Source: an uncultured Ilumatobacter sp. (GTDB lineage: Bacteria; Actinomycetota; Acidimicrobiia; Acidimicrobiales; Ilumatobacteraceae). From it: a stretch of 64,000 bases of DNA. Positions 53,834 through 63,415 of this stretch are shown piece by piece. Within the stretch, counting starts at the first letter, position 1. Every line of letters starts with the position of its first letter. Location: the NCBI GenBank assembly GCA_905182555.1, contig CAJJBX010000018.1:1-64000 (forward strand), given 5' to 3'. The notes beneath the pieces were generated by a model, which saw nothing but the letters and a program-made list of their open reading frames with translations, was not told the DNA's origin and ran no database searches. The translations under genes were made by a program, and so were the position numbers.

Positions 53834-54808
53834 ATGAAGTACGTGCCATTTGGAAACACCGGTCTGTCTGTCTCTGCGATCACGCTCGGCTGTATGAGCT
53901 ATGGCGAGTCGGGCAAGGGCACTCACGCCTGGAGCATGGACGAAGCGTCAAGTCGGCCGTTCATCGAGCAGGCCCTCGAGGCTGGGATCAACTGCTTCGA
54001 CACGGCCAACGTCTATTCATTGGGGTCCGGCGTGTCGTCGGCCGCGCGCTTGGCGACATGACGAAGCGCGAAGACGTCATCATCGCGACGAAGGTGCGCG
54101 GCAGGATGCGCGAAGGTCGCTTCGGCGAGGGTCTTTCTCGCAAGGCGATCATGCACGAGGTCGACCAGAGCCTGAAGCGGCTCGGCACCGACTACATCGA
54201 TCTGTATCAGATCCATCGCTGGGACCATCACACACCGATCGAAGAGACGATGGAGGCGCTCCACGATCTGATCCGCTCCGGAAAAGTGCATCACATCGGC
54301 GCTTCATCGATGTACGCCTGGCAGTTCAGCAAAGCCCAGTACACCGCTGACGCCAACGGATGGACGCGATTCGTCTGCATGCAGCCGCACTACAACCTGA
54401 TTATACCGTGAGGAAGAGCGCGAGATGCTTCCGCTCTGTCGTGACATGAATGTCGCGGTGATCCCGTGGAGCCCGATGGCGCGCGGCAAGCTGACTCGCG
54501 AGTGGGGGGCAACGACCAACCGCACCGAAAGCGATGACTTCGGTCGATACCTCTACAGCATGGAAAAGTCGGACAAAGCCGTGGCCGGCGCCGTTGGCGT
54601 GGTTGCAGAAGCTCGCGGCGTGTCGCGTGCACAAATTGCCCTTGCTTGGGTACTGCGCAACAAGGCTGTGACGTCACCGATCATCGGTGCAACCAAGCTG
54701 CATCACATCGACGATGCCGTTGCAGCCGTCGAGTTGGAACTCACCAACGATGAAGCGCAGTTACTCGAAGAGCACTATCTCCCTCACCCCATCGTCGGCT
54801 TCTCCTGA
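53834..54808 (+). pseudogene. Aldo/keto reductase (YdhF/Tas-like) with two frame breaks
   Basis: The three pieces line up as one AKR of about 325 residues: MKYVPFGNTGLSVSAITLGCMSYGE ... FDTANVYSLGS in the first frame to about 54028, then MTKREDVIIATKVRGRM ... MQPHYNLI in the second, then REEEREMLPLCRDMN ... HPIVGFS back in the first. A four-base loss near 54026-54036 removes the SEE(I/L)VG segment after YSLGS; one base is gained near 54401-54404. The catalytic Tyr (VYSLG) and Lys (ATK) are there. Net change is minus three bases. Confidence 0.85.
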
Positions 54809-54977
54809 GTCGGGCCACATCGCTCGGATTCCGGCGGCAGCCCTCACCGCTCGTTGGCGGAGGCCAACTCGGGTTCATGCTTTCTTGGCCTCGAACGATC
54901 TGATCCCGACTCCGTTGCACTGATTCCAAAAGAGTGAATTGACGCGCGGGCGTTCTGGTATTGCACGCTGCGGAGTT

Positions 54978-55574
54978 TTACTTGCGGGGCTTGGCGGAGG
55001 CGGACTGCGCCTTGCGGGCGCGGTTCGCGTCCTTCTTCGCGGCCTTGGCAGCCTTGCGCTCGGCGCGCAGCTTGTCTTGCTCGTCGGCCGGGCGTTTCGA
55101 GGTGTCGAGGACCGTCGCTGCCTCGGACTCTGGGACCTTCGGGAGCGCCATGACGTCGTCGTTCTTCAGTAGATCGCGGATAATCGCAGATGCCGGTGCT
55201 TCGCCAGCCACCGTGGCAGCGAGCATGATTCGAGCAACGGCGAGGCTGTGCTTTTCGACGATTGGCGGGAGCACTTCCTTGAGCTGATCGGTCGACGGGT
55301 TGTCGGCGTTCTCGCCGAGCTGCTCGATGCAAGTGGCGAGGGCGGCGTCAGAAATGATCGCCGCGATTGCTTCCATGGTGCCATCGATGCGGCCGGTCTT
55401 GACGGCGGCGCGCACGCTGTCGACATCGAGTTCGCCTTCGACGAACGACTCAAGGCCCTCACGATGATCGTCGTCGAGCGCCTCGATGGCCGCGGCCAAC
55501 TCTTCGTTGGTGGCGGCCTTGATCGAGCGGTCGAGGAGACCCAGCGCCTGCATGCGGTTCTTGACGTGATTCAC
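54978..55574 (-). CDS. Unknown acidic helical protein with Lys/Ala-rich tail
   Basis: 198 residues. Mostly helical: MQALGLLDRSIKAATNEELAAAIEALDDDHREGLESFVEG and further repeats of similar length suggest a small helical-repeat fold. The C-terminal 40 residues are strongly basic and Ala-rich (RAERKAAKAAKKDANRARKAQ), possibly for nucleic acid contact. I recognise no family. GTG 55574 is chosen because TAACGT lies eight bases upstream; a frame to 55775 is open but unlikely. Confidence 0.75.
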   Translation of the reverse strand: MNHVKNRMQALGLLDRSIKAATNEELAAAIEALDDDHREGLESFVEGELDVDSVRAAVKTGRIDGTMEAIAAIISDAALATCIEQLGENADNPSTDQLKEVLPPIVEKHSLAVARIMLAATVAGEAPASAIIRDLLKNDDVMALPKVPESEAATVLDTSKRPADEQDKLRAERKAAKAAKKDANRARKAQSASAKPRK

Positions 55575-55817
55575 GGCCAGCGACGTTACCGCTGAAACCT
55601 GCCGAGCAGCACCGCAGCCGTGGTTGACGTGGCGTTCGCCTGGTCGCGACGAGTAGCGAGAACGTTCCATGCGGACAGCGAAGACACTTTCGGCCTCACC
55701 CGATTCGGGTTTCGATCCCAGCGTCTCCGGAGGGCAGCCTGGCGTTTGCCGCGTCGGGTGAGTCATGGAGGGCAAAGCAAGAGCCTCGACGATCTAGACG
55801 CAGGTGCTTTGAGTGCC

Positions 55818-55823
55818 TACTTT
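55818..55823 (+). promoter_or_regulatory. Candidate -10 element (TACTTT) before the ABC ATPase remnant
   Basis: TACTTT sits two bases before a LacI-family operator, so a repressor there would block transcription start. Confidence 0.4.
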
Positions 55824-55824
55824 C

Positions 55825-55838
55825 TGAAAACGCTTGCA
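55825..55838. promoter_or_regulatory. LacI-family operator-like site TGAAAACGCTTGCA
   Basis: Fits the LacI/GalR consensus TGNAANCGNTTNCA at all fixed positions. It lies just downstream of a TACTTT element and about 55 bp before a sugar-ABC ATPase remnant; a LacI-family gene remnant is 3 kb away. Confidence 0.6.
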
Positions 55839-55891
55839 TCGTCGAGGTGCCAGAGCTCGGCAAAGCTGCAATCAGGGGGGGGGAGCGACCT

Positions 55892-56452
55892 ATTGCAACA
55901 GTTGTGCTCGAAGGCATCAACAAGGTCGACGACAACTGCTATCACACCATCCACGATCTTGACCTGAGCATCGCTGATAAGGAGTTCCTTGTGCTCGTCG
56001 GGCCATCTGGCTGCGGCAAGTCGACGCCGACGGTGACACTGTCACGTTTGGCGCGCACTCGTTCGCTCTGTCGCCGCAGTCGTTGATCGACAACCCTGCA
56101 TTGCGCTCGTACGACGGCAAGCCGCTGATCATTGGCATTCGCCCCGAGGACTTCGAGGACGCGTCGATGGTCAAAGAGGGCGTGCCCGACAACTCGCGAC
56201 TCGCCTCTCAAGGTGACGTTGATCGAAGCACTTGGCTCCGAGATCATGGTGCACTTCCGCCTTGACGCCAAGACCGTCGACTCGGGCGATCCGGATGCTG
56301 CTCAAGAGTCGACGAGCGCCACCGCGGCCAATGCTGTTGGCCGCTTCCACCCACGTTCGCCTGCGCGCATGGGCCAGCAGGTCGAGGTCGCTGTTTCGGC
56401 CGAGAACATCCATTTTTTCGACGCAACGACACGGTTGGCCATTAGGGACTGA
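55892..56452 (+). pseudogene. Sugar ABC transporter ATPase (UgpC/MsmK type), internally deleted remnant
   Basis: The 5' part codes [44 protein letters not shown], the normal N-terminus through Walker A of the carbohydrate ABC family, but with ATT where the start codon should be. Directly after GKST the sequence jumps to the C-terminal regulatory/TOBE region: [12 protein letters not shown]-like codons, [27 protein letters not shown], then in another frame KVTLIEALGSEIMVHFRLDAK and AVSAENIHFFDATT. Roughly 600 bp holding the signature, Walker B and switch is missing. This cannot be functional. Confidence 0.85.
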
Positions 56453-56562
56453 GCTCCCTCTTCGACATCAGTCTGCTGAGATTCAATTCAGTGCATTAAC
56501 TCCGCTGCAGGTCGAACCGCCCGCCTGGCGTTAGCCGGTCTGAAACCGTTGTCCGTCTGCTC

Positions 56563-57653
56563 TCAGCGCGTGAAACGGGGCTTCAGCGAGGCGTGGTTGA
56601 TCTTCGGGAGCACGTGCTCGGCAAACAGGTCGCACTCGGCGGCATGGGTGTAGCCAGAGAGGATGAAGGCACCAATGCCGACCTCTTGGTAGGCGCGAAG
56701 CTTCGCGGCGACCTGGTCGGGATTGCCGACGATGGCTGCACCCGCACCGCTGCGAGCCCGACCAACGCCGGTCCAAAGGTTCTCTTCGACGAAGCCGTCG
56801 TCGGCAGCAGTATCACGCAGCGCAGCCTGACGGGCGACACCGAACGAGGCAGCATCGAGTGACTTCTTGCGTATGGCGTCGCCCGTGTCGGCGTCGAGCT
56901 TGGACACCAGTTGTTCGGCTGCGGCCAGCGCCTCGGCTTCGGTCTCACGGACAATCACATGGGCGCGCAGCCCGTAGATCAGCTCACGCTCGTAGGTGTC
57001 AGCTGCCAGCGTGGTCATTTCTTGCACTGTGTTACCGACGGATGCAACCGTGCGGGGCACGGGGCGGGGCGTCGGCTTCGGCTGCGGCGACAGGGGGGGT
57101 GGCGACCGAACCCTCCGAAGTAGAACGGCGCACAGGTGCTCTCGGGGCCAATCAAGCGGGGTGGGTCGAGTTGAAGGTCAACGAAGTCACCGTGAAAGTC
57201 GATCGACTCGCCGTTCAACAGCTGCCGGAGAACTTGCATCCATTCACGGGTGCGCTGGTAGCGAGGAGCCGAGTCGAGCGCCTCGCCGGGGATGTCGGAG
57301 CTGATGATGTTGATTGTCAACCGACCTTCAGCCATCTGATCGATGGTGGCCAGCTGGCGCGCCAGCTGGGGCAGATGCATCTCGCCCATGCGCACCGCGA
57401 GCAGCAGATTGATCTGCTCGGTCTGGGTGGCGATTCCGGCCGCAAACGAAGTCGAATCGATGCCGAGCGTGTAACCCGACGGGAGGAGCACGTTGTCGAA
57501 GCCGTTGCGGTCGGCGGTTTGCACGATGTTGCTGCAGTGTGCCCAAGAGCTGGCGAGCGCCGGGTCGGGCTGGCCAAGGAACTCGTAGTCGTCGTCACAC
57601 AGGGCGCCGAACCAAGAAATTTCAGGGATGTTCGGGTTGCTGACGGAACTCAT
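56563..57653 (-). pseudogene. LLM-class flavin-dependent oxidoreductase (SsuD-like) with frame breaks in the middle
   Basis: N-terminal 190 residues are intact (57653 to about 57110): ISWFGALCDDDYEF, ADRNGFDNVLLPSGY, LLLAVRMGEMHLPQLARQLATIDQMAEGRLTINIISSD, FYFGGFG. Over 57030-57120, a tract very rich in C and G runs, the frame is lost more than once. It resumes as TVASVGNTVQEMTTLAADTYERELIYGLRAHVIVRETEAEA and ends normally at 56563. Relatives desulfonate alkanesulfonates or oxidise other organics. It overlaps the aldo/keto reductase stop by 4 bp. Sequencing trouble in the GC-rich tract is a fair alternative to decay. Confidence 0.8.
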
Positions 57654-58552
57654 GGCAGCGGCACTCCTTCAGAGGCCTGAACAATGGCGTAGACGTCGGA
57701 GCGATCGAGCTGCACGTCGAGTGCCTTGACCGACGCGGCGATGCGATCGAGGTTCTGTGAACCGACGATGGCGATTGGCTTCGACGGGTGAGCGAGAACG
57801 AACGCCATGGCGATGTGGCCGCGATCGACGGATTCGCGCTCGGCGAGCTGGTCGAGCACGGCGAGCAGCTCGGCGTTGATGCCGTCGCCGGTTGCCAATG
57901 AGCCGCCAGCAAGCGGGCTCCAGGCAAGTGGTGTGATGCCGAGCTGCATGCACTGGTCGAGTGTGCCGTCACGCATCGGGTCGAGCCGGTTGGCCGAGAA
58001 CTCGGGCTGGTTTGCCACGATCGGGAAGTCGAGGTACGACTGCAGGGCCGCGATTTGGGCAGGGGTGTGGTTGGAGATGCCGACTTCGCGGATCTTGCCG
58101 GCGTCGCGCAGCTCGGTGAGGACGGCGGCCACATCGGCTGGATGGGTGTACATGTCGGGCCGGTGGATCTGGTACAAGTCGATCACATCGACACCCATTC
58201 GAGTCAGCGACGCCTCGCAGGCGCCACGCAGGTAAGTCGGCGACGAGTCGTAGGGGAGCGGCGGCATGATCCCGCCCTTGCTGGCGAGCACCATGCGATC
58301 GCGTAGTTCTGGTGCGGCGGCGAGCACGGTGCCGAGGATCTCTTCGACCTGGCCGAAGCCCGTACCGCCCCAATCGAAGCCGTACACGTCGGCGTTGTCG
58401 ATCAAGTTCAGGCCGGCGCCGAGTGCCGCTTCGAGCACGCCCTGGGCGGCTGCAACGTCGGTGTTCGTGTACCGCCAGAGTCCGAACGACAGCGGCCCAA
58501 CAGCAGGCAGCGATCCGAGTGATCGCGGAGAAGCATCAACAAGAGAAGTCAC
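57650..58552 (-). CDS. Aldo/keto reductase family protein
   Basis: 300 residues, intact. Catalytic tetrad is visible: Asp in LIDNADVYG, Tyr in DVYGF, Lys in LASKGGI, His in YQIHRPD. The NADPH-binding end is AIVGSQNLDRIAASVKAL. Substrate unknown; similar proteins reduce sugar aldehydes and are found beside ABC sugar systems. Its stop overlaps the start of the broken LLM gene, indicating a former operon. Confidence 0.88.
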   Translation of the reverse strand: MTSLVDASPRSLGSLPAVGPLSFGLWRYTNTDVAAAQGVLEAALGAGLNLIDNADVYGFDWGGTGFGQVEEILGTVLAAAPELRDRMVLASKGGIMPPLPYDSSPTYLRGACEASLTRMGVDVIDLYQIHRPDMYTHPADVAAVLTELRDAGKIREVGISNHTPAQIAALQSYLDFPIVANQPEFSANRLDPMRDGTLDQCMQLGITPLAWSPLAGGSLATGDGINAELLAVLDQLAERESVDRGHIAMAFVLAHPSKPIAIVGSQNLDRIAASVKALDVQLDRSDVYAIVQASEGVPLP

Positions 58553-58622
58553 ATTTCCAACCTACCGACGCGACGCTTTTGCTGCTGCGGCCATCAACGT
58601 GACGAACAAATCACCTGGACGG

Positions 58623-59474
58623 TTAGCTGCAGGTCGTTGAGCGCACGATGAGCTCGACTGGAGGAACGACGCGGTGCGTTGCCGCTGCATCGTCCTCGGT
58701 CGGATGCATGGTGTTGAGTAAGAGGCGGGCCGCCGTGGCACCGTGGTCCGCAACGGTCTGACGGATCGTCGTGAGCCCGACAACACGTGAGAACTCGTGA
58801 TCGTCGACACCGATCACCGAGACGTCACGACCCGGAACGAGGCTGCGGTTGGCGAGCTCCATGATGGCGCCGAACGCCATTTTGTCGGACATCGCAAACA
58901 CCGCACTGGGTGGCTCTGGATGATCGAGTAGCGAACTCATCGCCTCCTGGCCTCCGTTGATCGAGAAATGGCCGTTCGCTGTCACGTCGGGCTGAACAGC
59001 GAGTCTGACGGCGCCGAGGCCATCGGTGCACCCTTGGAGTCGGCGCTGCGGGACCTCGAACTGCGTCGAATCGCCAAGCGTCCAGCCAATGACAGCGTTG
59101 CGTTCGTGGCCGAGTGAGACAAAGAGGTCAGCGGCGGTGCGCCCGACCAACTCGTAGCCCGCTTCGGCACAAATGGCCTCGACGGCCGCGACGATGGTCG
59201 AGAAGTTGTCGTCTGTTCAGATGCGCAATGACCGCCGTGATGGTGCGGCCCGGTGCTGCTGCGAGTCGTGAGGCGGCCGGGTCGGCGGTGTAGCCGAGTG
59301 TTTCGGCAACGGCGACCACTCGGCCGCGGGTCGACGCAGCGACATTCGGGAGTCCGCGAAGCGCACGGCTGAGCGTGGCGCCCGACACGCCCGCTGCAGC
59401 CGCTACGTCGTCGATCGTCGATCGTCGAGCGGCGCGTGCGTGGGGCCTGGGGCGAACGGCGGGGTCTGATTCAT
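58623..59474 (-). pseudogene. LacI-family transcriptional regulator, truncated and frame-broken
   Basis: The DNA-binding head is readable: STIDDVAAAAGVSGATLSRALRGLPNVAASTRGRVVAVAETLGYTADPAASRLA. After VIAHLN the frame changes, and NFSTIVAAVEAICAEAGYEL is joined directly to VGRTAADLFVSLGHERNAVIGW, so about 70 residues of the first ligand lobe are missing. The rest (NGGQEAMSSLLDHPEPPSAVFAMSDKMAFG, VSVIGVDDHEFSRVV) is normal. A 7-bp duplication (CGACGAT) shifts the frame between the best ATG (59474) and the head. It probably once repressed the ABC promoter with the operator at 55825. Confidence 0.82.
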
Positions 59475-59561
59475 GGAACGCAGTTGCGGGGGTACCTTGC
59501 CAGTGCCGTCTGGCACCGCCCGGAGCGAAGTGCAGGCAATCTGCCCACCCTCGATCGGACA

Positions 59562-59567
59562 TAACAT
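59562..59567 (+). promoter_or_regulatory. Predicted -10 element (TAACAT) for leaderless deoC
   Basis: TAACAT, six bases, then ATG at 59574; no Shine-Dalgarno. Confidence 0.5.
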
Positions 59568-59573
59568 CGGGGA

Positions 59574-60335
59574 ATGCCTGCGAACCGTCCAACTTCCGAC
59601 CGTGCGCGGGCAGCGATCTCGCTGCTCGACCTGACCGATCTTGCCGATGATCACTCCTCCGCCGGGATTGACCGGCTTTGTCAACGCGCTGCCGAGCACC
59701 AGGTCGCAGCAGTCTGCGTTTGGCCAGAGCACGTGGCGCGGTGTGTTGAACTTCTCGCCGATTCCGCAGTGGGTATCGCGACAGTCGTGAACTTCCCGCA
59801 GGGCAACCAGCAGGCTGGCAAGGTGCTCGAAGAGACGCTCACGGCGCTGTCGGACGGAGCCACCGAGATCGATGTGGTGATGCCCTACAAGATGTTCCGC
59901 AACGGCGACGTCAAGCCGACCGCTGCCATGATCGAGGCGGTTGGCGACCTCGTTGCGCCACCCGGCATCCTCAAGGTGATCCTCGAAATCAGCGAGTTGC
60001 CCGACGCAGCCATGATCCATTCGGCAGCCGAACTCGCCATCGGCCTCGGCGCCGACTTCGTCAAGACATCAACCGGCAAGGCGCAGGGCGGAGCGACTCT
60101 CGAGGCAGCTCGCGTCATGCTCGACGTCATTGCCGACTCCGATCGCACCGTCGGGATCAAGCCGTCAGGCGGGGTCAAGACATTCGACGACGCCATGGCG
60201 TACCTCGACCTCGCCGCTGAGGTGATGGGCGACGACTGGGCCGTGCCCGCCACGTTCCGTTTCGGTGCGAGCAGCCTGCTCGATGCACTGCTCATTCAGA
60301 TCGAGACGGGTAGGGCCCCTGAATCGGCTGAATGA
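59574..60335 (+). CDS. deoC: Deoxyribose-phosphate aldolase
   Basis: 253 residues. Class I aldolase that splits 2-deoxyribose-5-phosphate into glyceraldehyde-3-phosphate and acetaldehyde. Schiff-base Lys164 is in FVKTSTGKA, the second Lys196 in GIKPSGGVK, and the acidic proton relay in EIDVVMPY. Intact although it lies within a region of broken genes; divergent from the LacI remnant. Confidence 0.92.
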   Translation: MPANRPTSDRARAAISLLDLTDLADDHSSAGIDRLCQRAAEHQVAAVCVWPEHVARCVELLADSAVGIATVVNFPQGNQQAGKVLEETLTALSDGATEIDVVMPYKMFRNGDVKPTAAMIEAVGDLVAPPGILKVILEISELPDAAMIHSAAELAIGLGADFVKTSTGKAQGGATLEAARVMLDVIADSDRTVGIKPSGGVKTFDDAMAYLDLAAEVMGDDWAVPATFRFGASSLLDALLIQIETGRAPESAE

Positions 60336-60391
60336 GCAGCAGTCGAATTGGTCGTGGACGCCTGAAGGAACCTACGGCCGCCGCGACGTCG

Positions 60392-60571
60392 TCACAGTAA
60401 GAGGGCGATGTATCCGGCGTCGAGGATCGACACAATCGCGGCGAGCGTCATCATGGGTGTGTGGTCGCTGTACACCATGAAGACGAACACGGTCACACCG
60501 CTGGTGCCCAGCTCCTTGAACACCGCTGCGATCATTGACAATTCGCTCGTTGGCTGGGTGATTCCGAACCA
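60392..60571 (-). pseudogene. C-terminal remnant of a membrane protein
   Basis: About 59 residues with two hydrophobic segments (GTSGVTVFVFMVYS and TLAAIVSILDAGYIALLL) ending in a stop at 60392. Upstream, the frame loses any protein-like character, so only the tail of a gene seems to be left. Family not identified. Confidence 0.4.
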
Positions 60572-60637
60572 GAGGTGAGGCAAGCGGCGTGACGAGGTTG
60601 ACCGTGTAGGCAGTCGTACTCGCCGAGGCGGTCTGGG

Positions 60638-60952
60638 TTGAGCGCGGCGCTCGAGGCGCTCGAGTATTGGAATGCCGGCCGCAACATTGGTAACGAGTTC
60701 GTCGTCCTCGAAGCGATTGGAATCAACCTTGCCGAGATGCAACGCTTGGAACCGGCAGCGGTGATTCTCGGAAACCTGCGCAACGACCGTCGCAAGATGA
60801 CGTCATCGATGAGCCGGCGCGAAGCCTGCATCGCCGAGATTGCGCTGCACCGCAGCGCCGAGGCATGGATGGAAGCCGGTGCAGCGATGTCACGTGCCGA
60901 GTTACTGGCCTACGCCAAGCGCTCCACGATTGAAGCCCTCGAATCACTCTGA
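60638..60952 (+). pseudogene. C-terminal fragment of a TPR/LuxR-type ATPase regulator
   Basis: About 104 residues: EYWNAGRNIGNEFVVLEAIGINLAEMQRLEPAAVILGNL and EAWMEAGAAMSRAELLAYAKRSTIEAL. The repeating helical pattern and the GAAMSxxELxAYA ending are usual for the C-terminus of large adenylate-cyclase- or AfsR-like ATPases with TPR domains in Actinobacteria. No N-terminal part exists upstream, so this is a remnant. Confidence 0.5.
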
Positions 60953-61464
60953 GTCGGGTCACCCTGCACTGGTGACTGACTCGAGTCGTTCAGTCTGCGC
61001 TCGAGCGTGAGCCGTCGGTGTCCGCCTCGATAGTCGAGCAGGAGGCCGAGAACACCTGAGAGGGCGACCCAGGGGCACGGGCTGGCCAACAGCGGTGAAG
61101 AGGAGACCGTCGATGATCAACGCCCCGTGGGAGATGGCCTGCGCATCCTCGATGATCCCGGGCGAGGCGGGGCCGGCCGAGAGACCGGCGCCCCTGAGCG
61201 GATCTGTCACGTTGACGTTGAGAAACACGATCGCGACGACAACTGCGGACGACAACTGCGACGACAACTGCGACGACAACTGCGACGACAACTGCGACGA
61301 CAACTGCGACGACAACTGCGACGATCCAATCTGCGACGATCCAATCTGCCCAGATAGGAAGTCGATTTTGCAAAGAAGCCATGACCCGCCCTGGCATGTG
61401 TTGTGTCTGGGCCGAAAACGACGATGACGTGGCTTCCATCGCTGGAACCACGTCATCGAAAATG
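60953..61464. other. Non-coding region with tandem array before tRNA-Arg
   Basis: About 510 bp with no supported gene. The minus-strand frame 60959-61456 has one stretch that looks protein-like (GIIEDAQAISHGALIIDGLLFTAVG) but is fused to array-coded SSQL repeats, so at most it is a remnant. Confidence 0.5.
61235..61349. repeat. 12-bp tandem array (GACGACAACTGC, seven copies) plus two 15-bp variants
   Basis: Seven 12-bp units, with one extra G between the first and second, followed by two copies of GACGATCCAATCTGC. Third array in the window with seven copies of a 12-bp unit. Confidence 0.92.
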
Positions 61465-61537
61465 CGCCCTCGGTAGGATTCGAACCTACGACACCTGGTT
61501 CCGGAAACCAGTGCTCTATCCCCTGAGCTACGAGAGC
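61465..61537 (-). tRNA. tRNA-Arg (anticodon CCG)
   Basis: 73 nt on the minus strand. Acceptor stem GCTCTCG/CGAGGGC (one G-T pair), D arm GCTCAGGGGATAGAGC, anticodon stem-loop CTGGT-TTCCGGA-ACCAG giving CCG, and T arm GTAGG-TTCGAAT-CCTAC. CCA is not encoded. It is divergent from argS, whose product charges it; the starts are about 145 bp apart. Confidence 0.95.
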
Positions 61538-61682
61538 AGACGACTTACGATAACGCCTGATCAGCTGACTCAGTTGCGGACTTCACTGCCGTGAGTCGAT
61601 TCGGGCCATGGAGCGGCAAATGAATGTCGGCCGAGAATCGACCGGGGTGAGAGGTGGATGCATCGGGCAGACTGTATGGCGC

Positions 61683-63413
61683 ATGTCAGATCCCCTCGCA
61701 ACACTCTCGACGCTGCTGGCGCCGATCTTCGCTGAAATCAATGGTGGCGAACCGTCCGACCCGACGGTGCGTCCGTCCGACCGTGCAGATGCACAGATCA
61801 ACGGCGCCCTTGCGCTGGGGAAGCGAGCCGGGTTGAACCCCCGTGAACTCGCCCAGCAGATCGTCGATTCGGGCGTGCTTGCCAACGTCGCCTCTGAACT
61901 CGAGGTGGCCGGACCGGGCTTCATCAACGTCACCTTCGCTGCGGCATTCCTGCAAGTGCAGTTGGCCGAAGTGGTGACCGATGACCGGTTGGGCGTGGCT
62001 CAAGCTGTCAATGCAAAACGGGTGGTGATCGACTACTCCGCGCCCAACGTTGCGAAAGAGATGCACGTCGGCCACCTTCGCTCCACCGTGATTGGTGACT
62101 CACTCGTGCGGATGATGGAATTCGTCGGCCACACCGTGTCGAGGGAAAATCACATCGGCGACTGGGGGCGGCCGTTCGGCATGCTCATCGAGCATCTTCT
62201 TGATCTTGGCGAAGATGTGGCATCCGAAGGACTGTCGCAGGGCGATCTTGATGGCTTCTACAAGGAGGCGAACGCCAAGTTTAAGGACTCGGAACCATTT
62301 CAAGAACGAGCTCGGGCCCGCGTCGTGTTGCTGCAAAGCAATGACGAAGACACGCTGGTGCTTTGGCGTCGTCTGGTCGAGATGTCCAACGACTATTTTA
62401 ACCGTGTTTACAACAAGCTCGGTGTGCTGCTGACGGACGACGACCTGGCCGGCGAAAGCCAATACCAATCGTTGATGAAGGGGGTTCACCAGCGGCTCGA
62501 AGAGCAAGGCTTGGTGATCGAGTCCGACGGCGCAACGGTCGTGTTCCCTGCCGGCTTCAAGAACCGCGATGGCGACCCGTTGCCGATGATCACGAAAAGC
62601 AAGACAGGTGCCTTCATGTACGCGACGAGCGACCTCGCATGCGTGGTCGATCGAGTTGAACGACTTGGGGCTGATCTCATGCTCTACGTGGTCGGGACGC
62701 CTCAGGCGAACCATTTGCAGATGGTGTTCGAAGTTTGTCGCATGGCCAGCTGGCTGACAGAGCCGACACAGGCGGTGCATGTGAACTTCGGCAGCGTGCT
62801 GGGAGCTGACGGCAAGATGATGAGAAGCCGTGCCGGTGACTCGGTGAAGCTCGTCGACCTGTTGGACGAAGCTGTCGAACGGGCCGATGCGTCTATCGCA
62901 GAGAAGAATCCGAATATGGCAGCCGAAGAACGTGGTGCCGTTGCCCAAGCGGTGGGGATCGGTGCTCTCAAGTACGCCGACCTGTCGACCGACCGCATCA
63001 AGGACTACGTCTTCGACTGGGACCGGATGCTCGCATTCGAAGGCAACACCGGCCCGTATCTGCAGTACGCGCACGCCCGAATCTGCTCCATCTTCAGGCG
63101 TGCCACCATTGAGCGGTCGGCGGTGCGAGACGCGCCGATCGTGCTCGGCCACGCAGCCGAGAAGGCGCTGGCAATGCGGATCATGGGCTACCCGTCAGCG
63201 ATCGACAACACGCTCGATTCGTACAGTCCGCACAAGCTTTGTACATACGTATACGAGCTTGCATCCGACTTCTCGTCGTTCTACCAGGAGTGTCCAATCC
63301 TGAAGTCTGACGAGCCGACGCGCACAAGTCGTCTCGCGCTCGCCGACCTGACAGCCCGCGTGCTCGAACACAGCCTCGGCCTGCTCGGCATTGTTGCTCC
63401 GGAGGAGATGTGA
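61683..63413 (+). CDS. argS: Arginyl-tRNA synthetase
   Basis: 576 residues, class I synthetase. N-terminal Add-1 domain, HIGH motif as HVGH in SAPNVAKEMHVGHLRSTVIGDS, KMSK-equivalent region MRSRAGDSVKL, and the C-terminal anticodon-binding DALR domain from about 460. Start 61683 (MSDPLATLSTLLAPIF) is preferred over 61608. A tRNA-Arg gene is divergent immediately upstream; lysA follows with a 2-bp gap. Confidence 0.94.
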   Translation: MSDPLATLSTLLAPIFAEINGGEPSDPTVRPSDRADAQINGALALGKRAGLNPRELAQQIVDSGVLANVASELEVAGPGFINVTFAAAFLQVQLAEVVTDDRLGVAQAVNAKRVVIDYSAPNVAKEMHVGHLRSTVIGDSLVRMMEFVGHTVSRENHIGDWGRPFGMLIEHLLDLGEDVASEGLSQGDLDGFYKEANAKFKDSEPFQERARARVVLLQSNDEDTLVLWRRLVEMSNDYFNRVYNKLGVLLTDDDLAGESQYQSLMKGVHQRLEEQGLVIESDGATVVFPAGFKNRDGDPLPMITKSKTGAFMYATSDLACVVDRVERLGADLMLYVVGTPQANHLQMVFEVCRMASWLTEPTQAVHVNFGSVLGADGKMMRSRAGDSVKLVDLLDEAVERADASIAEKNPNMAAEERGAVAQAVGIGALKYADLSTDRIKDYVFDWDRMLAFEGNTGPYLQYAHARICSIFRRATIERSAVRDAPIVLGHAAEKALAMRIMGYPSAIDNTLDSYSPHKLCTYVYELASDFSSFYQECPILKSDEPTRTSRLALADLTARVLEHSLGLLGIVAPEEM

Positions 63414-63415
63414 CG

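Larger units (their letters stand above)
55575..55891. other. Non-coding region before the ABC ATPase remnant
   Basis: About 317 bp. It contains no recognisable gene. Near the 3' end are a -10-like TACTTT, a LacI-type operator (55825-55838) and a run of nine G at about 55875-55883. Confidence 0.5.

Noticed and set aside
55700-55740. Possible tRNA T-arm (CGGGTTTCGATCCC)
   Set aside because: The loop and stem sizes are wrong and no acceptor or anticodon stem can be built around it.
60959-61456. Minus-strand ORF with SSQLSSQL repeats next to the tRNA
   Set aside because: Repeat region comes from the tandem array; the rest has no recognisable family, at most a remnant.
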